DNA of 64,000 nt from Butyrivibrio sp. X503 (GTDB taxonomy: Bacteria; Bacillota; Clostridia; Lachnospirales; Lachnospiraceae). Made by a program: the position numbers and the translations under genes. The stretch spans positions 248,001 to 312,000 of the forward strand of contig NZ_RAIQ01000001.1 in NCBI RefSeq assembly GCF_003625475.1, written 5' to 3'. The notes under the pieces are model-generated. The model made no database searches, was not told the origin of the DNA, and saw only the letters and a program-made list of their open reading frames with translations. This document shows, piece after piece, positions 52,079 to 61,351 of this stretch (within the stretch, counting starts at the first letter, position 1; every line of letters starts with the position of its first letter).

Positions 52079-53918
52079 TCATCTTTTTGCACATCTCAAC
52101 AAGTGCCTCAAGAGGTACGTTCTGAACCTGCTTGTTGGATCCGCGAACGTTGATGGATACTGTGTTCTCCTGTGCTTCCTTGTCACCGACAACAATGATG
52201 TATGGATCTTTGTAGTTCTTAAACTTCTTGATCTTCTCTTTCATGTTGTTGTCTGAGTAATCAGCCTCAACACGGATTCCGGCATTCATAAGAGCTTCTT
52301 CTACCTTCTTGGCATACTCATTGTGCTCCACACGGATAGGCACGATACCTACCTGATAAGGGCTGAGCCAGAAGGGGAATACGCCCTTGAAGTTCTCGAT
52401 AATGATACCGATGAATCTCTCAAGTGATCCGTAGATAGCTCTGTGGATTACGACGGGCATCTGCATTGTTCCGTCCTGAGCCTGATATGTAAGTCCGAAG
52501 TTATGAGGAAGCTGGAAGTCGAGCTGTACGGTTCCGCACTGCCACTCTCTTCCGAGCGCGTCCTTGATCTGAAGGTCAATCTTGGGTCCGTAGAAAGCAC
52601 CGTCACCTTCGTTGATCTCGTATCCGCCCTCGCCGTACTTCTCATCAAGGATTTCCTTAAGAGCAGCCTCGGCTCTGTTCCAAACTTCGATGTCACCCAT
52701 GAAGTCCTCGGGTCTTGTTGAGAACTCGGCTCTGTATGTAACACCGAATGTGGAGTAGATCTCATCTGCAATAGCGATTACGTCTGCAATCTCCTCTTTT
52801 ATCTGAGACTCCATTACGAATGTATGGTCATCATCCTGACGGAACTCCTGTACACGGAAAAGACCGTTCATCTGTCCGGACTTCTCCTTACGGTGAAGTA
52901 CATCGTACTCACTGTAACGGATAGGAAGCTCCTTGTAGGAGTGATTGGTTCTCTTATATGTCATCATGGCATTAGGGCAGTTCATGGGCTTTGCAGCCAT
53001 TGTGTCATCCTGTTCACGATTGTAGAGAACAGAACCTGCCTGAATCTTGACGTTCTTGGGCTCTTCTGCGGGCTCGTTGATGTTCTCGAGGATTCCGGGA
53101 ACTTCAGCGTCAGCCTTGAGCCATCCTGATACACCGGGTACCATGAACATGTTGTTTACATAGTGTGCCCAGTGACCGCTGATAAGCCAAAGCTTCTTGT
53201 TGTTTACAAGGGGAGCTGCGATCTCAGTGTAGCCGTGTCTCTCCTGCACTTCTCTGGAGTACTTAAGAAGCGCCTGATACATCTTCCATCCTCTGGGAAG
53301 CCAGTAAGGCATTCCGGGAGCTGTCTCATCAAACATGAAGAGATCAAGCTGTGCACCGATCTTTTTGTGGTCTCTCTCCATAGCTTCCTGGATCATCTTG
53401 ATGTGCTTCTTGAGCTCATCCTTACTTGGGAAAGCATAGAGATAAATTCTTGAGAGCTGGTCTCTCTTTTCATCACCTCTCCAGTATGCTCCGGATACAG
53501 CCTTGATCTGATAAGCTGCATTCATAAGCTCCTGAGAGTTACCTACGTGAGGTCCGCGGCAAAGATCTACATAATCATCGCCTGTATAATATACTGTCAA
53601 AGTTTCATCTTCGGGAAGATCCTGAATAAGTTCTGTCTTGAACTTCTGATCCTTGAACATTTCAAGCGCCTCGGCTCTTGAAACTTCTTTACGTGTAAAA
53701 TCTTCTCTTCTCTTGATGATCTCGCGCATCTTATCTTCGATGGTCTTAAAGTCATCCTGTGTTACTGCCTTGGGAAGTACAAAATCGTAATAGCAACCGT
53801 CGTCGATCTGAGGTCCTATAGCGTACTGTACTTCTTTTCCGTAAAGCTCAATAACAGCCTTAGCGAGAATGTGTGCCAGTGAGTGACGATAAACTTCCAA
53901 ATACTCTTCTTTGTTCAT
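52035..53918 (-). CDS. thrS: Threonyl-tRNA synthetase lacking the TGS domain
   Basis: A 627-residue class II synthetase. It begins directly at the editing domain: HxxxH at His12/His16 and CRGPH (Cys120, His124). The N-terminal TGS domain of about 60 residues found in E. coli ThrS is absent. The catalytic core has the zinc ligands Cys314 (MNCPNAMM), His365 and a later His, plus motif 2 (RVQEFRQDD) and motif 3 (LERFIGI). An insert of about 45 residues lies before Cys314 (about 260-307). The anticodon-binding domain ends the protein. AGAAGGAG precedes the ATG. The 58-bp leader holds a short hairpin (53931-53951) and no T-box. Confidence 0.95.
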   Translation of the reverse strand: MNKEEYLEVYRHSLAHILAKAVIELYGKEVQYAIGPQIDDGCYYDFVLPKAVTQDDFKTIEDKMREIIKRREDFTRKEVSRAEALEMFKDQKFKTELIQDLPEDETLTVYYTGDDYVDLCRGPHVGNSQELMNAAYQIKAVSGAYWRGDEKRDQLSRIYLYAFPSKDELKKHIKMIQEAMERDHKKIGAQLDLFMFDETAPGMPYWLPRGWKMYQALLKYSREVQERHGYTEIAAPLVNNKKLWLISGHWAHYVNNMFMVPGVSGWLKADAEVPGILENINEPAEEPKNVKIQAGSVLYNREQDDTMAAKPMNCPNAMMTYKRTNHSYKELPIRYSEYDVLHRKEKSGQMNGLFRVQEFRQDDDHTFVMESQIKEEIADVIAIADEIYSTFGVTYRAEFSTRPEDFMGDIEVWNRAEAALKEILDEKYGEGGYEINEGDGAFYGPKIDLQIKDALGREWQCGTVQLDFQLPHNFGLTYQAQDGTMQMPVVIHRAIYGSLERFIGIIIENFKGVFPFWLSPYQVGIVPIRVEHNEYAKKVEEALMNAGIRVEADYSDNNMKEKIKKFKNYKDPYIIVVGDKEAQENTVSINVRGSNKQVQNVPLEALVEMCKKMNEEHTLELIDSYEA

Positions 53919-53976
53919 AACGCTCCTTCTGCTATACCAACCGGGTACAGCCTGTTATTTTATAATGATGTTCCGC

Positions 53977-54483
53977 TTACGCGTTCTTACCGCAGCACTT
54001 CTTATACTTCTTGCCGCTTCCGCATGGGCAGGGATCATTGGGATAAACCTTCTGCTCTTTTACGATTGTATGAGAAGCCTTCTCCTCTTTGTAAAGAGCT
54101 TTTCTCTTATCCTCATCAAAAATAGCCTCCCACTCGGGAAGATTGTAAAGCCAGTCTGCTCCGGCATTTACCATGTTCTTGTAAAGAAGCTCTTTCTCGA
54201 ATCCGAGATTAACTTCTGTGTCTTCTTCCATGTCATCTATAGGATTCTGTGTCTTGAGGGAATCATTGATACCGTCAAGGAATCCGGTCATAGTCATGAT
54301 ATCTACACCGAACTTGTCAGCGAGCTCTTTAACTGTTCCCTTTACAACGTCGTCGGGATTCTTAAGAAGCTCTGCGTAGATGTCACGTTCCTTCTGAAAA
54401 TACTCTGTCCATAATTTCTGAAGGCTACCCTTGTCAGTAGTCTCAGAGTAGGCCATATCACGCCATTTTTTTAATAATGCCAT
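53977..54483 (-). CDS. SEC-C zinc-binding motif protein
   Basis: A 168-residue protein whose last 20 residues are the SEC-C motif ([13 protein letters not shown]), which binds zinc as in the SecA tail. The first 140 residues are helical ([11 protein letters not shown] ... [23 protein letters not shown]). Such stand-alone SEC-C proteins are common in Clostridia; a link to ribosomes or SecB-like contacts is suspected but unproven. AGGAG precedes the ATG. thrS follows after 58 bp. Confidence 0.82.
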   Translation of the reverse strand: MALLKKWRDMAYSETTDKGSLQKLWTEYFQKERDIYAELLKNPDDVVKGTVKELADKFGVDIMTMTGFLDGINDSLKTQNPIDDMEEDTEVNLGFEKELLYKNMVNAGADWLYNLPEWEAIFDEDKRKALYKEEKASHTIVKEQKVYPNDPCPCGSGKKYKKCCGKNA

Positions 54484-54520
54484 ATCTGTTACTCCTATTT
54501 TCTAAAAAGTCTCTTCGTCA

Positions 54521-54535
54521 GGGCATAGTATGCCC
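54521..54535. promoter_or_regulatory. 15-bp palindrome in the leader of the SEC-C gene
   Basis: GGGCATAGTATGCCC, two 7-bp arms around one base, lies between the predicted transcription start and the start codon. It could be an operator or a small RNA hairpin. Confidence 0.4.
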
Positions 54536-54560
54536 CTTGATCTTGATATACGTAAATTAC

Positions 54561-54589
54561 ATTCTAATACATTATGATATAGGTGTCAA
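54561..54589 (-). promoter_or_regulatory. Strong putative promoter of the SEC-C/thrS unit
   Basis: A consensus TTGACA, a 17-bp spacer and TAGAAT on the minus strand, 78 bp before the start codon. Confidence 0.68.
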
Positions 54590-54591
54590 AA

Positions 54592-54619
54592 AAGTCGCCC
54601 CGATATCTCGAGACGACTT
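54592..54619 (-). terminator. Terminator of dapL
   Basis: A 12-bp stem with two G-T pairs (AAGTCG... / ...CGACTT) and a 4-nt loop is followed by T's on the minus strand, 27 bp after the dapL stop. The T-run partly overlaps the -35 box of the next promoter. Confidence 0.82.
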
Positions 54620-54646
54620 CTACTGTCTATATTATTCCGGATAACA

Positions 54647-55873
54647 TCAGAGCTTTTTGATTCTCTCAAGAGCTTCTACGCTGTTCTCGTAGCTTCCGAA
54701 AGCGGTAAGTCTGAAGTAGTGCTCTCCGCTGGGACCAAAGCCCGATCCGGGAGTTCCGACAACATTGGCGTTCTCAAGAAGATAATCAAAGAACTCCCAG
54801 CTTGTCATGTTGTTAGGAGTGCGAAGCCATACGTAAGGTGAGTTGACACCGCCTGATACGTCATAGCCTGCGTCCTTAAGCCCGTTAAGGATATATGTTG
54901 CGTTCTTCATGTAGCGAGCGACCATATCTTTGATCTGAGCCTTACCTGCATCAGAGTAGCAAGCCTCGCCGGCTCTCTGTACGATGTAAGGAGCTCCGTT
55001 GTACTTGGTTCCGTGTCTTCTTGCCCAGAGGCTGTGCATCTGAACCTTTTTGCCCTCAAAATCAACTGTAAGATCATGAGGAATAATTGTTGCTCCGAGA
55101 CGAAGTCCCGTGAATCCTGCATTCTTGGAAAAAGATCTGAGCTCGATAGCGCAGGTCTTGGCGCCCTCGCACTCATAGATCGAATGAGGAACGTTGTCCT
55201 CTGAAATATATGCTTCATAAGCTGCGTCGTAAATGATAACCGCGCCGACTTTGTTTGCATAGTCAACCCAAACCTGAAGCTGATCCTTGGTGATCGCACT
55301 TCCTGTAGGATTGTTGGGGAAGCAAAGATAAATGAGATCGGGTGTCTCTGTAGGAAGCTCGGGTGCAAAGCCGTTCTCAGCCGTGCAAGGCATGTAGATA
55401 ACATTGCTCCAGATTCCTGTGCTCTCATCATAATCGCCTGTTCTTCCGGCCATTACGTTGGAATCAACGTAAACGGGATATACGGGATCGCAAACGGCGA
55501 TCTTGGCGTCTTTTGAAAAGATCTCCTGAATGTTTCCGGAATCACTCTTGGCGCCGTCTGAAATAAAGATCTCATCATCTGCGATATCACAGCCTCTGCT
55601 TCTGAAATCATTCTCAGCCATTGCGTGGCGAAGGAAATCATATCCGAGATCGGGCGCATAGCCTCTGAAAGTCTCGGCAACGGCCTGCTCGTCAACAGCC
55701 TTGTGAAGTGCCTCGATAACTGCGGGGCAAAGGGGCTGTGTAACATCTCCGATTCCGAGTCTTATTATCTTTTTATCCGGATTGGCTGCCTGATAAGCGT
55801 TAACCTTCTTGGCAATAGTGCTGAAAAGGTAGCTTCCGGGAAGTTTCAAGTAATCACTGTTGGGTCTAAACAT
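54647..55873 (-). CDS. dapL: LL-diaminopimelate aminotransferase
   Basis: A 408-residue PLP enzyme that makes LL-diaminopimelate from tetrahydrodipicolinate in one step, skipping the succinylase or acetylase branch. The start (MFRPNSDYLKLPGSYLFSTIAKKV), LGIGDVTQPLCPAV, the FISDGAKSDSGNIQEIF segment, PNNPTG and the PLP-lysine stretch RSFSKNAGFTGLRLG are those of DapL. It is divergent from dapF, which takes the product. GTGAGGA precedes the ATG. Confidence 0.96.
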   Translation of the reverse strand: MFRPNSDYLKLPGSYLFSTIAKKVNAYQAANPDKKIIRLGIGDVTQPLCPAVIEALHKAVDEQAVAETFRGYAPDLGYDFLRHAMAENDFRSRGCDIADDEIFISDGAKSDSGNIQEIFSKDAKIAVCDPVYPVYVDSNVMAGRTGDYDESTGIWSNVIYMPCTAENGFAPELPTETPDLIYLCFPNNPTGSAITKDQLQVWVDYANKVGAVIIYDAAYEAYISEDNVPHSIYECEGAKTCAIELRSFSKNAGFTGLRLGATIIPHDLTVDFEGKKVQMHSLWARRHGTKYNGAPYIVQRAGEACYSDAGKAQIKDMVARYMKNATYILNGLKDAGYDVSGGVNSPYVWLRTPNNMTSWEFFDYLLENANVVGTPGSGFGPSGEHYFRLTAFGSYENSVEALERIKKL

Positions 55874-56055
55874 TGAATCGTCCTCACTTTCATGCCATTT
55901 TTAAAAAAATTCTACTACTTTTTTGTATAATTGTATACATTTTTCTTCAAGCAAGCTATTATAAAAAATAACAAAATTAACTCAAGCTATAGCACCATAA
56001 TCCAACAACTTTCGTATATAATAGTATCAAATAATAATCACGAGGTAGTAGTTGT

Positions 56056-56979
56056 ATGAAATTCACGAAAATGCAGGGCTGCGGCAATGATTACGTCTAT
56101 GTCGACGGCTCAAAGGAGGTTGTTCCTCAGAACAAGAAGCCATCAATCGTTCGCTTCCTTTCCGACAGACATTTCGGAATAGGTTCTGACGGGGTTATTT
56201 TCATTAACCCGGTAGATGACGAAGAGATCGACTTTGAGATGGAAATGTTCAACGCGGACGGTACCCGCTCAGAGATGTGCGGCAACGGTATCAGATGCGT
56301 AGCCAAGTATGTCTATGACAAACAGCTCACGGACAAGCAGCAGCTTACTATCGTAAGCGCAGGCAAAAACAAGTACATCGATCTTAAGATCGGTGAAGAC
56401 GAGCTTGTTGAATCGGTAAAGGTCAATATGGGGGCTCCGATTCTCGATGCAGCAAGCGTTCCCGTAACATTAACAGATGAGCAGCTCAGCAAGAACAACG
56501 TGAGATACGAAAGCCTTTCCGGAACATACGGAAGACTCGCTGTAAACGTTCCTGTTGAGGTCGCCGGAAAGACATGGAATGTAACCTGTGTATCAATGGG
56601 AAATCCGCACTGCGTAGTGTTCCTTCCCGAGGATGCCGATCTTTCAACATTCGATATCAATACGATTGGTCCTTTGTTTGAAAATCATCCTATGTTCCCC
56701 AACCGCACAAACACCGAATTCGTATCAATTGATGATATGAACAACGTTCGTATGCGTGTATGGGAAAGAGGAACAGGCGAAACTCTTGCTTGCGGAACAG
56801 GATGCTGCGCAACAACAGTTGCATGTATCTTAAATCTTTATACCGCAACAACTGTAAACGTCCATGTTCTCGGAGGCGTGATCAAATGCTCTTGGGATAA
56901 ACGTCCTGATTCACCCGTTATTATGGAAGGTCCCGCAACAACAGTATTTGACGGTGAGATCGATATCAGTAAGTTTTAA
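56056..56979 (+). CDS. dapF: Diaminopimelate epimerase
   Basis: A 307-residue epimerase that converts LL- to meso-diaminopimelate for lysine and peptidoglycan. The two catalytic cysteines sit in MCGNGIRC (Cys at about residue 75) and ACGTGCCA (Cys at about 240). MQGCGNDYVYVD starts the protein, and GNPHCVVF and NRTNTEF are family segments. It is slightly longer than E. coli DapF (274). Together with dapL it gives the last two DAP steps in one divergent pair; the 182-bp gap must hold both promoters. Confidence 0.96.
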   Translation: MKFTKMQGCGNDYVYVDGSKEVVPQNKKPSIVRFLSDRHFGIGSDGVIFINPVDDEEIDFEMEMFNADGTRSEMCGNGIRCVAKYVYDKQLTDKQQLTIVSAGKNKYIDLKIGEDELVESVKVNMGAPILDAASVPVTLTDEQLSKNNVRYESLSGTYGRLAVNVPVEVAGKTWNVTCVSMGNPHCVVFLPEDADLSTFDINTIGPLFENHPMFPNRTNTEFVSIDDMNNVRMRVWERGTGETLACGTGCCATTVACILNLYTATTVNVHVLGGVIKCSWDKRPDSPVIMEGPATTVFDGEIDISKF

Positions 56980-57003
56980 TTATAAAATAATTAAGTAAGC
57001 TAA

Positions 57004-57039
57004 AGGGCTTTAAAGCGAATCACTTCGCTTTAAAGCCCT
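57004..57039. terminator. Convergent terminator between dapF and the GT-C-like gene
   Basis: A 16-bp perfect stem (AGGGCTTTAAAGCGAA and its complement) with a 4-nt loop. T-runs are weak on both sides. The minus-strand gene encodes its last residues (EGFKAK) from the stem itself. Confidence 0.65.
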
Positions 57040-58738
57040 CTTCTATTGTTTCTCCTATGAGCTCTGTTCTGTTTATCATATCCATGTAGCATGAACTCGG
57101 ACAATGGTAGTAGCTGTTTACTCCGTCATCTTCATGCGCGGAATTATATACTATCACTCCGTTCATCTCAACTTCATCTGTATCATCGTCTTCAAAAGGT
57201 ATCGGCACTACGTAGTAATTATCTTTCAAATGATCCGTAAATCGAGCGGCGTCAACTTTAAGATAGTGCACCGTCCAATTTCCGAAACAAATGATCGCTA
57301 TCAAAGCAAAACCAAATCTAAGAAAGGCTTTTCCCCTGAAAATATTCTCGGCTAGATTCATGCATGAGCACAACGGAAGCAGCATAAGAAACGCAAGTCC
57401 GTATCTGATAAACGGCGCGGTAAAAAACCACATCGCTATATTTATAAGCACGGTAATATAAAATATCGAAACGTCGGCGCGAAACTTTTTCTTTTTTAAT
57501 AAAACAACGATCAGATTGATAAATACAGCGCCCGCTCCCACGACCTGAAAGAGAATAAGAAGCTTTTCAAAAAACTGCTGCCTATCCCACCATATGGGTA
57601 CCCATGTTGAAAGACCGTAGCTCAGCTTCTCAAACATATCTCCGGGCTCATCCTGAAGACACCTTCCCCAAACCTTGATCTGCGCGGAATCATGTCTCAT
57701 ATACTCAGCCGGAATTTTCCAAATAACCTTAAAGAAATCGATAGCTTCAACAGGGTAAAAGAGCCATCCCGAGATTATCACGTTTCTGATCAGATACGGG
57801 AGGAATGCAAAAAAACCTATTGCTATAAAAGACCATATTTCTTTAGTCGCTTTCTTTTTTACCAAAAGAACAAAAGGAACAACCGCAAGCACCACGATAG
57901 CTGCCGCCGAAAGCTTCATGCTGACGGTAAAGATTGAAAGAACCGAAAGGTATCCGTATACGGGAATTTCATCGGAATCGTCCGCCTTCTCGACCGCATG
58001 GGTTATCCACGCACACATGATATAGAGCACCATGTACATCGTTCCGTAATCAGTCGCGGGCGATTGTAAATATTCAAGCGAGGTTATGCTGTAAATAATA
58101 ACAGAAATTCTTGCCATGTCACCGATGTGACTGTCTTTCGATGTCTTTTTCATAAGCCCGCATACCGCATAGCAGGTGAAAAGAGCCATGAAAAAGCCCG
58201 TCATCGTATGAAGCGCAAACGGCAAAACAAAGCTCAGCGTAAACAGTGCGCAGAGCGGAAGATATGAACTGTTGTATGCAAAATGTAACTGGAAATTGCC
58301 AAGGCCTTTCAAGACTCCGTACTCTTCAAGTATACGGATTGCCTGGGCGTGATAAATCTGTGTGTCCTTATGGAACTGTCCGCGCGACGCAAAGTATGCG
58401 GATATAAGCACAATAATGAGGCACACGAAGCCTTCTTTTGAATAGAATCTCTTTCTGATCGATATAAGAATCTTGCTAATCTGTCTGCGGTACTTGTACG
58501 CACCGAGTGACAATATCATGAGCATGATGATGTGGCAGATTGCTCCGATCTTATAAAAGATACTGAAAAACTCAGCATACACGGTGAGAGCGACAAGTCC
58601 CGAAACTATAATACCGGTGATGCCGATCTTCTCCGTCTTAGGAACGGGAATAAATTTCGAAAGAGCTTCTCTTACCGTTACTCCCGCAAAAAGACATATC
58701 ATAAAAATGTATATGTAGCTGAGTATCACAATTACCAT
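57020..58738 (-). CDS. Large multi-pass membrane protein, GT-C glycosyltransferase-like
   Basis: A 572-residue protein with about 12 membrane helices and an outer C-terminal domain of about 60 residues. The first large loop has DTQIYHAQAIRILEEYGVLKGLGN followed by YNSSYLPL, read in pieces; this matches what I recall of the LIC_10190-type membrane family and resembles the acidic first loop of GT-C glycosyltransferases. A role in sugar transfer outside the membrane is therefore likely but not shown. GAGGG precedes the ATG. Confidence 0.65.
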   Translation of the reverse strand: MVIVILSYIYIFMICLFAGVTVREALSKFIPVPKTEKIGITGIIVSGLVALTVYAEFFSIFYKIGAICHIIMLMILSLGAYKYRRQISKILISIRKRFYSKEGFVCLIIVLISAYFASRGQFHKDTQIYHAQAIRILEEYGVLKGLGNFQLHFAYNSSYLPLCALFTLSFVLPFALHTMTGFFMALFTCYAVCGLMKKTSKDSHIGDMARISVIIYSITSLEYLQSPATDYGTMYMVLYIMCAWITHAVEKADDSDEIPVYGYLSVLSIFTVSMKLSAAAIVVLAVVPFVLLVKKKATKEIWSFIAIGFFAFLPYLIRNVIISGWLFYPVEAIDFFKVIWKIPAEYMRHDSAQIKVWGRCLQDEPGDMFEKLSYGLSTWVPIWWDRQQFFEKLLILFQVVGAGAVFINLIVVLLKKKKFRADVSIFYITVLINIAMWFFTAPFIRYGLAFLMLLPLCSCMNLAENIFRGKAFLRFGFALIAIICFGNWTVHYLKVDAARFTDHLKDNYYVVPIPFEDDDTDEVEMNGVIVYNSAHEDDGVNSYYHCPSSCYMDMINRTELIGETIEEGFKAK

Positions 58739-58762
58739 GTATTGTCCCTCATATATTTATGT

Positions 58763-59602
58763 TTAAAGCTGTTTGCCACACTCTCCGGCAACAATGTATA
58801 TTCTCTCGCTCTCTTCTGTCGGTGCTTCGTGCGTATCCGCATCATAGCAATCGATAAATTTAAGTCCCGCTTTTTCTACAAAAGCTTTCATCTCATCAAG
58901 CGTGTAGCCTCTCTGGTAGTGCGTCTCAACGGATCTCTTGAACACATCTCCCTCGCCGCACTTTGCAAATATCGTAAGATCATATTCGTTGATATGCTGT
59001 TCATCGTGATAATAATTATCCCAGATAAAGCTGCAATCCTCGCGGTTCTCCGCTATCGTCACATCTCCGATAATGTCTCTGTATTTGTGGAGCGTGTTGA
59101 AATCAAAGATAAAAACTCCTTTAGGAAAAAGAAAATTATTAACGAGTTTAAATGTCTCTATAACATCATCATCCGCAAGAAGATAATTGATGCTGTCGCA
59201 TACGCTTAATATCGTGCCCGCGGTGCAGTAAAGATCAAGCTCTCTCATGTCCTGTTCAAGGTACATGATATCAAGCCCTTCCGCCTGAGTTTTCTTCCTT
59301 GCAATATCAAGCATATCGGAAGACATATCTATACCGATTATATCATAGCCGCGCTTCGCCATATTAATGGTAAAAGAGCCTGTTCCGCAGCCGAGCTCAG
59401 CAACGAGATTGCGCTCCTGCTCAAGCGCCGCCTCGGAGTTCTCTTCAGCCTCTGAACTACCGGTCTCTGCTCCGCCTTCGGACACAGGCTTAGACACGCC
59501 GTACTTATTCATCAATTCCACGACAAAATCACCCCATACTTCGTATGGGGTTTCATCCATGAATATGTCGTATACATTGGCGAAATCGCTATATGCGTCC
59601 AT
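58763..59602 (-). CDS. Class I SAM-dependent methyltransferase
   Basis: A 279-residue Rossmann-fold methyltransferase. Motif I is VAELGCGTGSFTINMAKRGY, with IIGIDMSSDMLDIARKK as motif post-I. The N-terminus (YSDFANVYDIFMDETPY) is typical of a family widespread in Firmicutes. An insert of about 30 residues rich in Ser, Glu and Ala (about 42-68) before motif I is unusual. The substrate is unknown. It lies 24 bp upstream of the GT-C-like gene. Confidence 0.8.
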   Translation of the reverse strand: MDAYSDFANVYDIFMDETPYEVWGDFVVELMNKYGVSKPVSEGGAETGSSEAEENSEAALEQERNLVAELGCGTGSFTINMAKRGYDIIGIDMSSDMLDIARKKTQAEGLDIMYLEQDMRELDLYCTAGTILSVCDSINYLLADDDVIETFKLVNNFLFPKGVFIFDFNTLHKYRDIIGDVTIAENREDCSFIWDNYYHDEQHINEYDLTIFAKCGEGDVFKRSVETHYQRGYTLDEMKAFVEKAGLKFIDCYDADTHEAPTEESERIYIVAGECGKQL

Positions 59603-59667
59603 ATCTCTTGCCTTTCAATACCTGCTCAGAACAAATTGCTCATAAGCATTACGATAATACATGATCA

Positions 59668-60147
59668 TCAGGTTAAAATGCTTACTCCCAAAAGACTTGC
59701 CACAGTCACTATTATTCCTGCAAGCGCTACTCCAAGGATAACAGCAAATACACTTGACTTAAAATCCATATCAAGAATACTGGCTGCAAGAGTGCCTGTC
59801 CATGCACCTGTTCCCGGAAGAGGGATTCCTACAAAGAGAAGAAGTGCAAGGAATAATCCTCTTCCTGCTTTTGCTGTAAGCTTCTGTCCACCCTTCTCTC
59901 CTTTTTCAAGGCAGAATGTAAAGAATCCTCCGATGATGGGCTTGTCTTTTCCCCACTCAAGGACCTTTCTTGCAAAGAAAAAGATAAAAGGAACAGGGAT
60001 CATATTTCCTATAGCAATAATAAGATATGCAAGATAAATATTGAATGACGGGTCATCCAAACTTATTTTGTGCGCAATCGGAATCGCCCCCCTAAGCTCT
60101 ACAAGAGGAACCATTGAACATAAAAAAACAATTAGATAATTCAACAT
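59668..60147 (-). CDS. COG2426 small multidrug export-like membrane protein
   Basis: A 159-residue membrane protein with four to five helices. VPLVELRGAIPIA at the N-terminus and GIPLPGTGAWTG are the two family motifs of PF06695 (putative small multi-drug export protein), related to DedA-type proteins with re-entrant loops. The actual substrate is unknown. AAGGAG precedes the ATG. It follows hisC by 20 bp. Confidence 0.87.
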   Translation of the reverse strand: MLNYLIVFLCSMVPLVELRGAIPIAHKISLDDPSFNIYLAYLIIAIGNMIPVPFIFFFARKVLEWGKDKPIIGGFFTFCLEKGEKGGQKLTAKAGRGLFLALLLFVGIPLPGTGAWTGTLAASILDMDFKSSVFAVILGVALAGIIVTVASLLGVSILT

Positions 60148-60167
60148 AACCTATATAACTCCTTAAA

Positions 60168-61223
60168 TCACTTATTCAAAAACTCTTTTAACTTGGATAT
60201 TAGAATATCCATCTCCTCATCTGTACCGATGGAGATCCTGAGATAGTCGCTGATCCTGGGCGCATCCCATCTTCTTACGAGGATGTTGTTTGCCCTAAGG
60301 AAATCAAAGATCTCTTTTCCCGATTTCTCTTTGTGCCTTGCAAAGATGAAATTGGTCTTGGAATCAGCAAATTCAAAGCCTAGCTCGATTAGCTGCTTCT
60401 TTACTCTCTCTCTTGTGTTGATGATCATGCTGACAGTCTTCTCGAAGTAAGCTCTGTCCTTGACCGCAAGAGCACCCAGCTCAAGAGCGGGCATGTTCAT
60501 TGTGTATGAGTTAAAAGAGAACTTGGCATCGAGAAGATATTTGATGATCTTCTTGCAGCCGAAAGCATATCCCACTCTCATACCTGCCATGGAACGTGAC
60601 TTTGAAAAAGTCTGAACAACCAAAAGGTTATCATACTTGTCTATCAAAGGCAGAACCGACTGTCCGCCAAAATCAGCATAGGCTTCATCAACGATAACCA
60701 CTACATCGGGATTGTTCTTAATAACTTCTTCAACCGCGTCAATCGGAAGCTGCGCTCCGGTCGGTGCATTGGGATTAGCCAGGATTATTCCGCCGTTTGG
60801 AACGAAGTAATCGTCTATCTTTACCGAGAAATCATCCATAAGCGGGATCTGCCTGTAAGGGATCCTGTAAAGATCTGCCCATACATCATAAAAAGAATAC
60901 GTGATATCAGGGAAAAGAACTGGCTTATCCGAATTAAAGAATGTCAGGAAAGCCATCGCAAGAACGTCGTCGGAACCTACTCCCACGAAGATCTTTTCTT
61001 TATCAACCTTGTAGAAATCCGAAAGCGCAGTCACAAGCACATCACATGTGGGATCCGGATATTTCCTGAACTGATCCACATCCATGGTCCTAAGCGCTTC
61101 CTGCACTGCAGGAGCAGGCGGATAGGGATTCTCGTTGGTATTGATCTTGATTATATTCTTAACTTTGGGCTGCTCTCCCGGTGTGTAGGGAACAACCTTT
61201 CTGACGTTATCTTCCCAGCTCAT
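60168..61223 (-). CDS. hisC: Histidinol-phosphate aminotransferase
   Basis: A 351-residue PLP enzyme of aminotransferase family I/II. NTNENPYPPAP, NPNAPTG, VDEAYADFGG, the PLP lysine in TFSKSRSMAGMRVGYAFG and RISIGTDEEMD at the end are typical of HisC. It converts imidazole-acetol phosphate and glutamate to histidinol phosphate. It is not in a his operon here; HisC-like enzymes may also serve aromatic amino acid synthesis. GAGGAG precedes the ATG. Confidence 0.9.
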   Translation of the reverse strand: MSWEDNVRKVVPYTPGEQPKVKNIIKINTNENPYPPAPAVQEALRTMDVDQFRKYPDPTCDVLVTALSDFYKVDKEKIFVGVGSDDVLAMAFLTFFNSDKPVLFPDITYSFYDVWADLYRIPYRQIPLMDDFSVKIDDYFVPNGGIILANPNAPTGAQLPIDAVEEVIKNNPDVVVIVDEAYADFGGQSVLPLIDKYDNLLVVQTFSKSRSMAGMRVGYAFGCKKIIKYLLDAKFSFNSYTMNMPALELGALAVKDRAYFEKTVSMIINTRERVKKQLIELGFEFADSKTNFIFARHKEKSGKEIFDFLRANNILVRRWDAPRISDYLRISIGTDEEMDILISKLKEFLNK

Positions 61224-61311
61224 TGTATTCTCCTCGCTGCCTCGTACACTTCATTCATGTACACAGCAACGCTATTATAACATAAAACCACAAAACTGTG
61301 CGTATACATTG

Positions 61312-61337
61312 AAAAAGCCACGCCTTTTGGCGTGGCT
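61312..61337 (-). terminator. Terminator of the envelope operon
   Basis: An 11-bp stem (AAAGCCACGCC / GGCGTGGCTTT) with a 4-nt loop is followed by T's on the minus strand, 14 bp after the coiled-coil protein gene. Confidence 0.9.
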
Positions 61338-61351
61338 TTCAATTATTAATC

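Noticed and set aside
53919..53976. T-box leader before thrS
   Set aside because: The gap is only 58 bp and lacks the T-box core and specifier stem; only a short hairpin is present.
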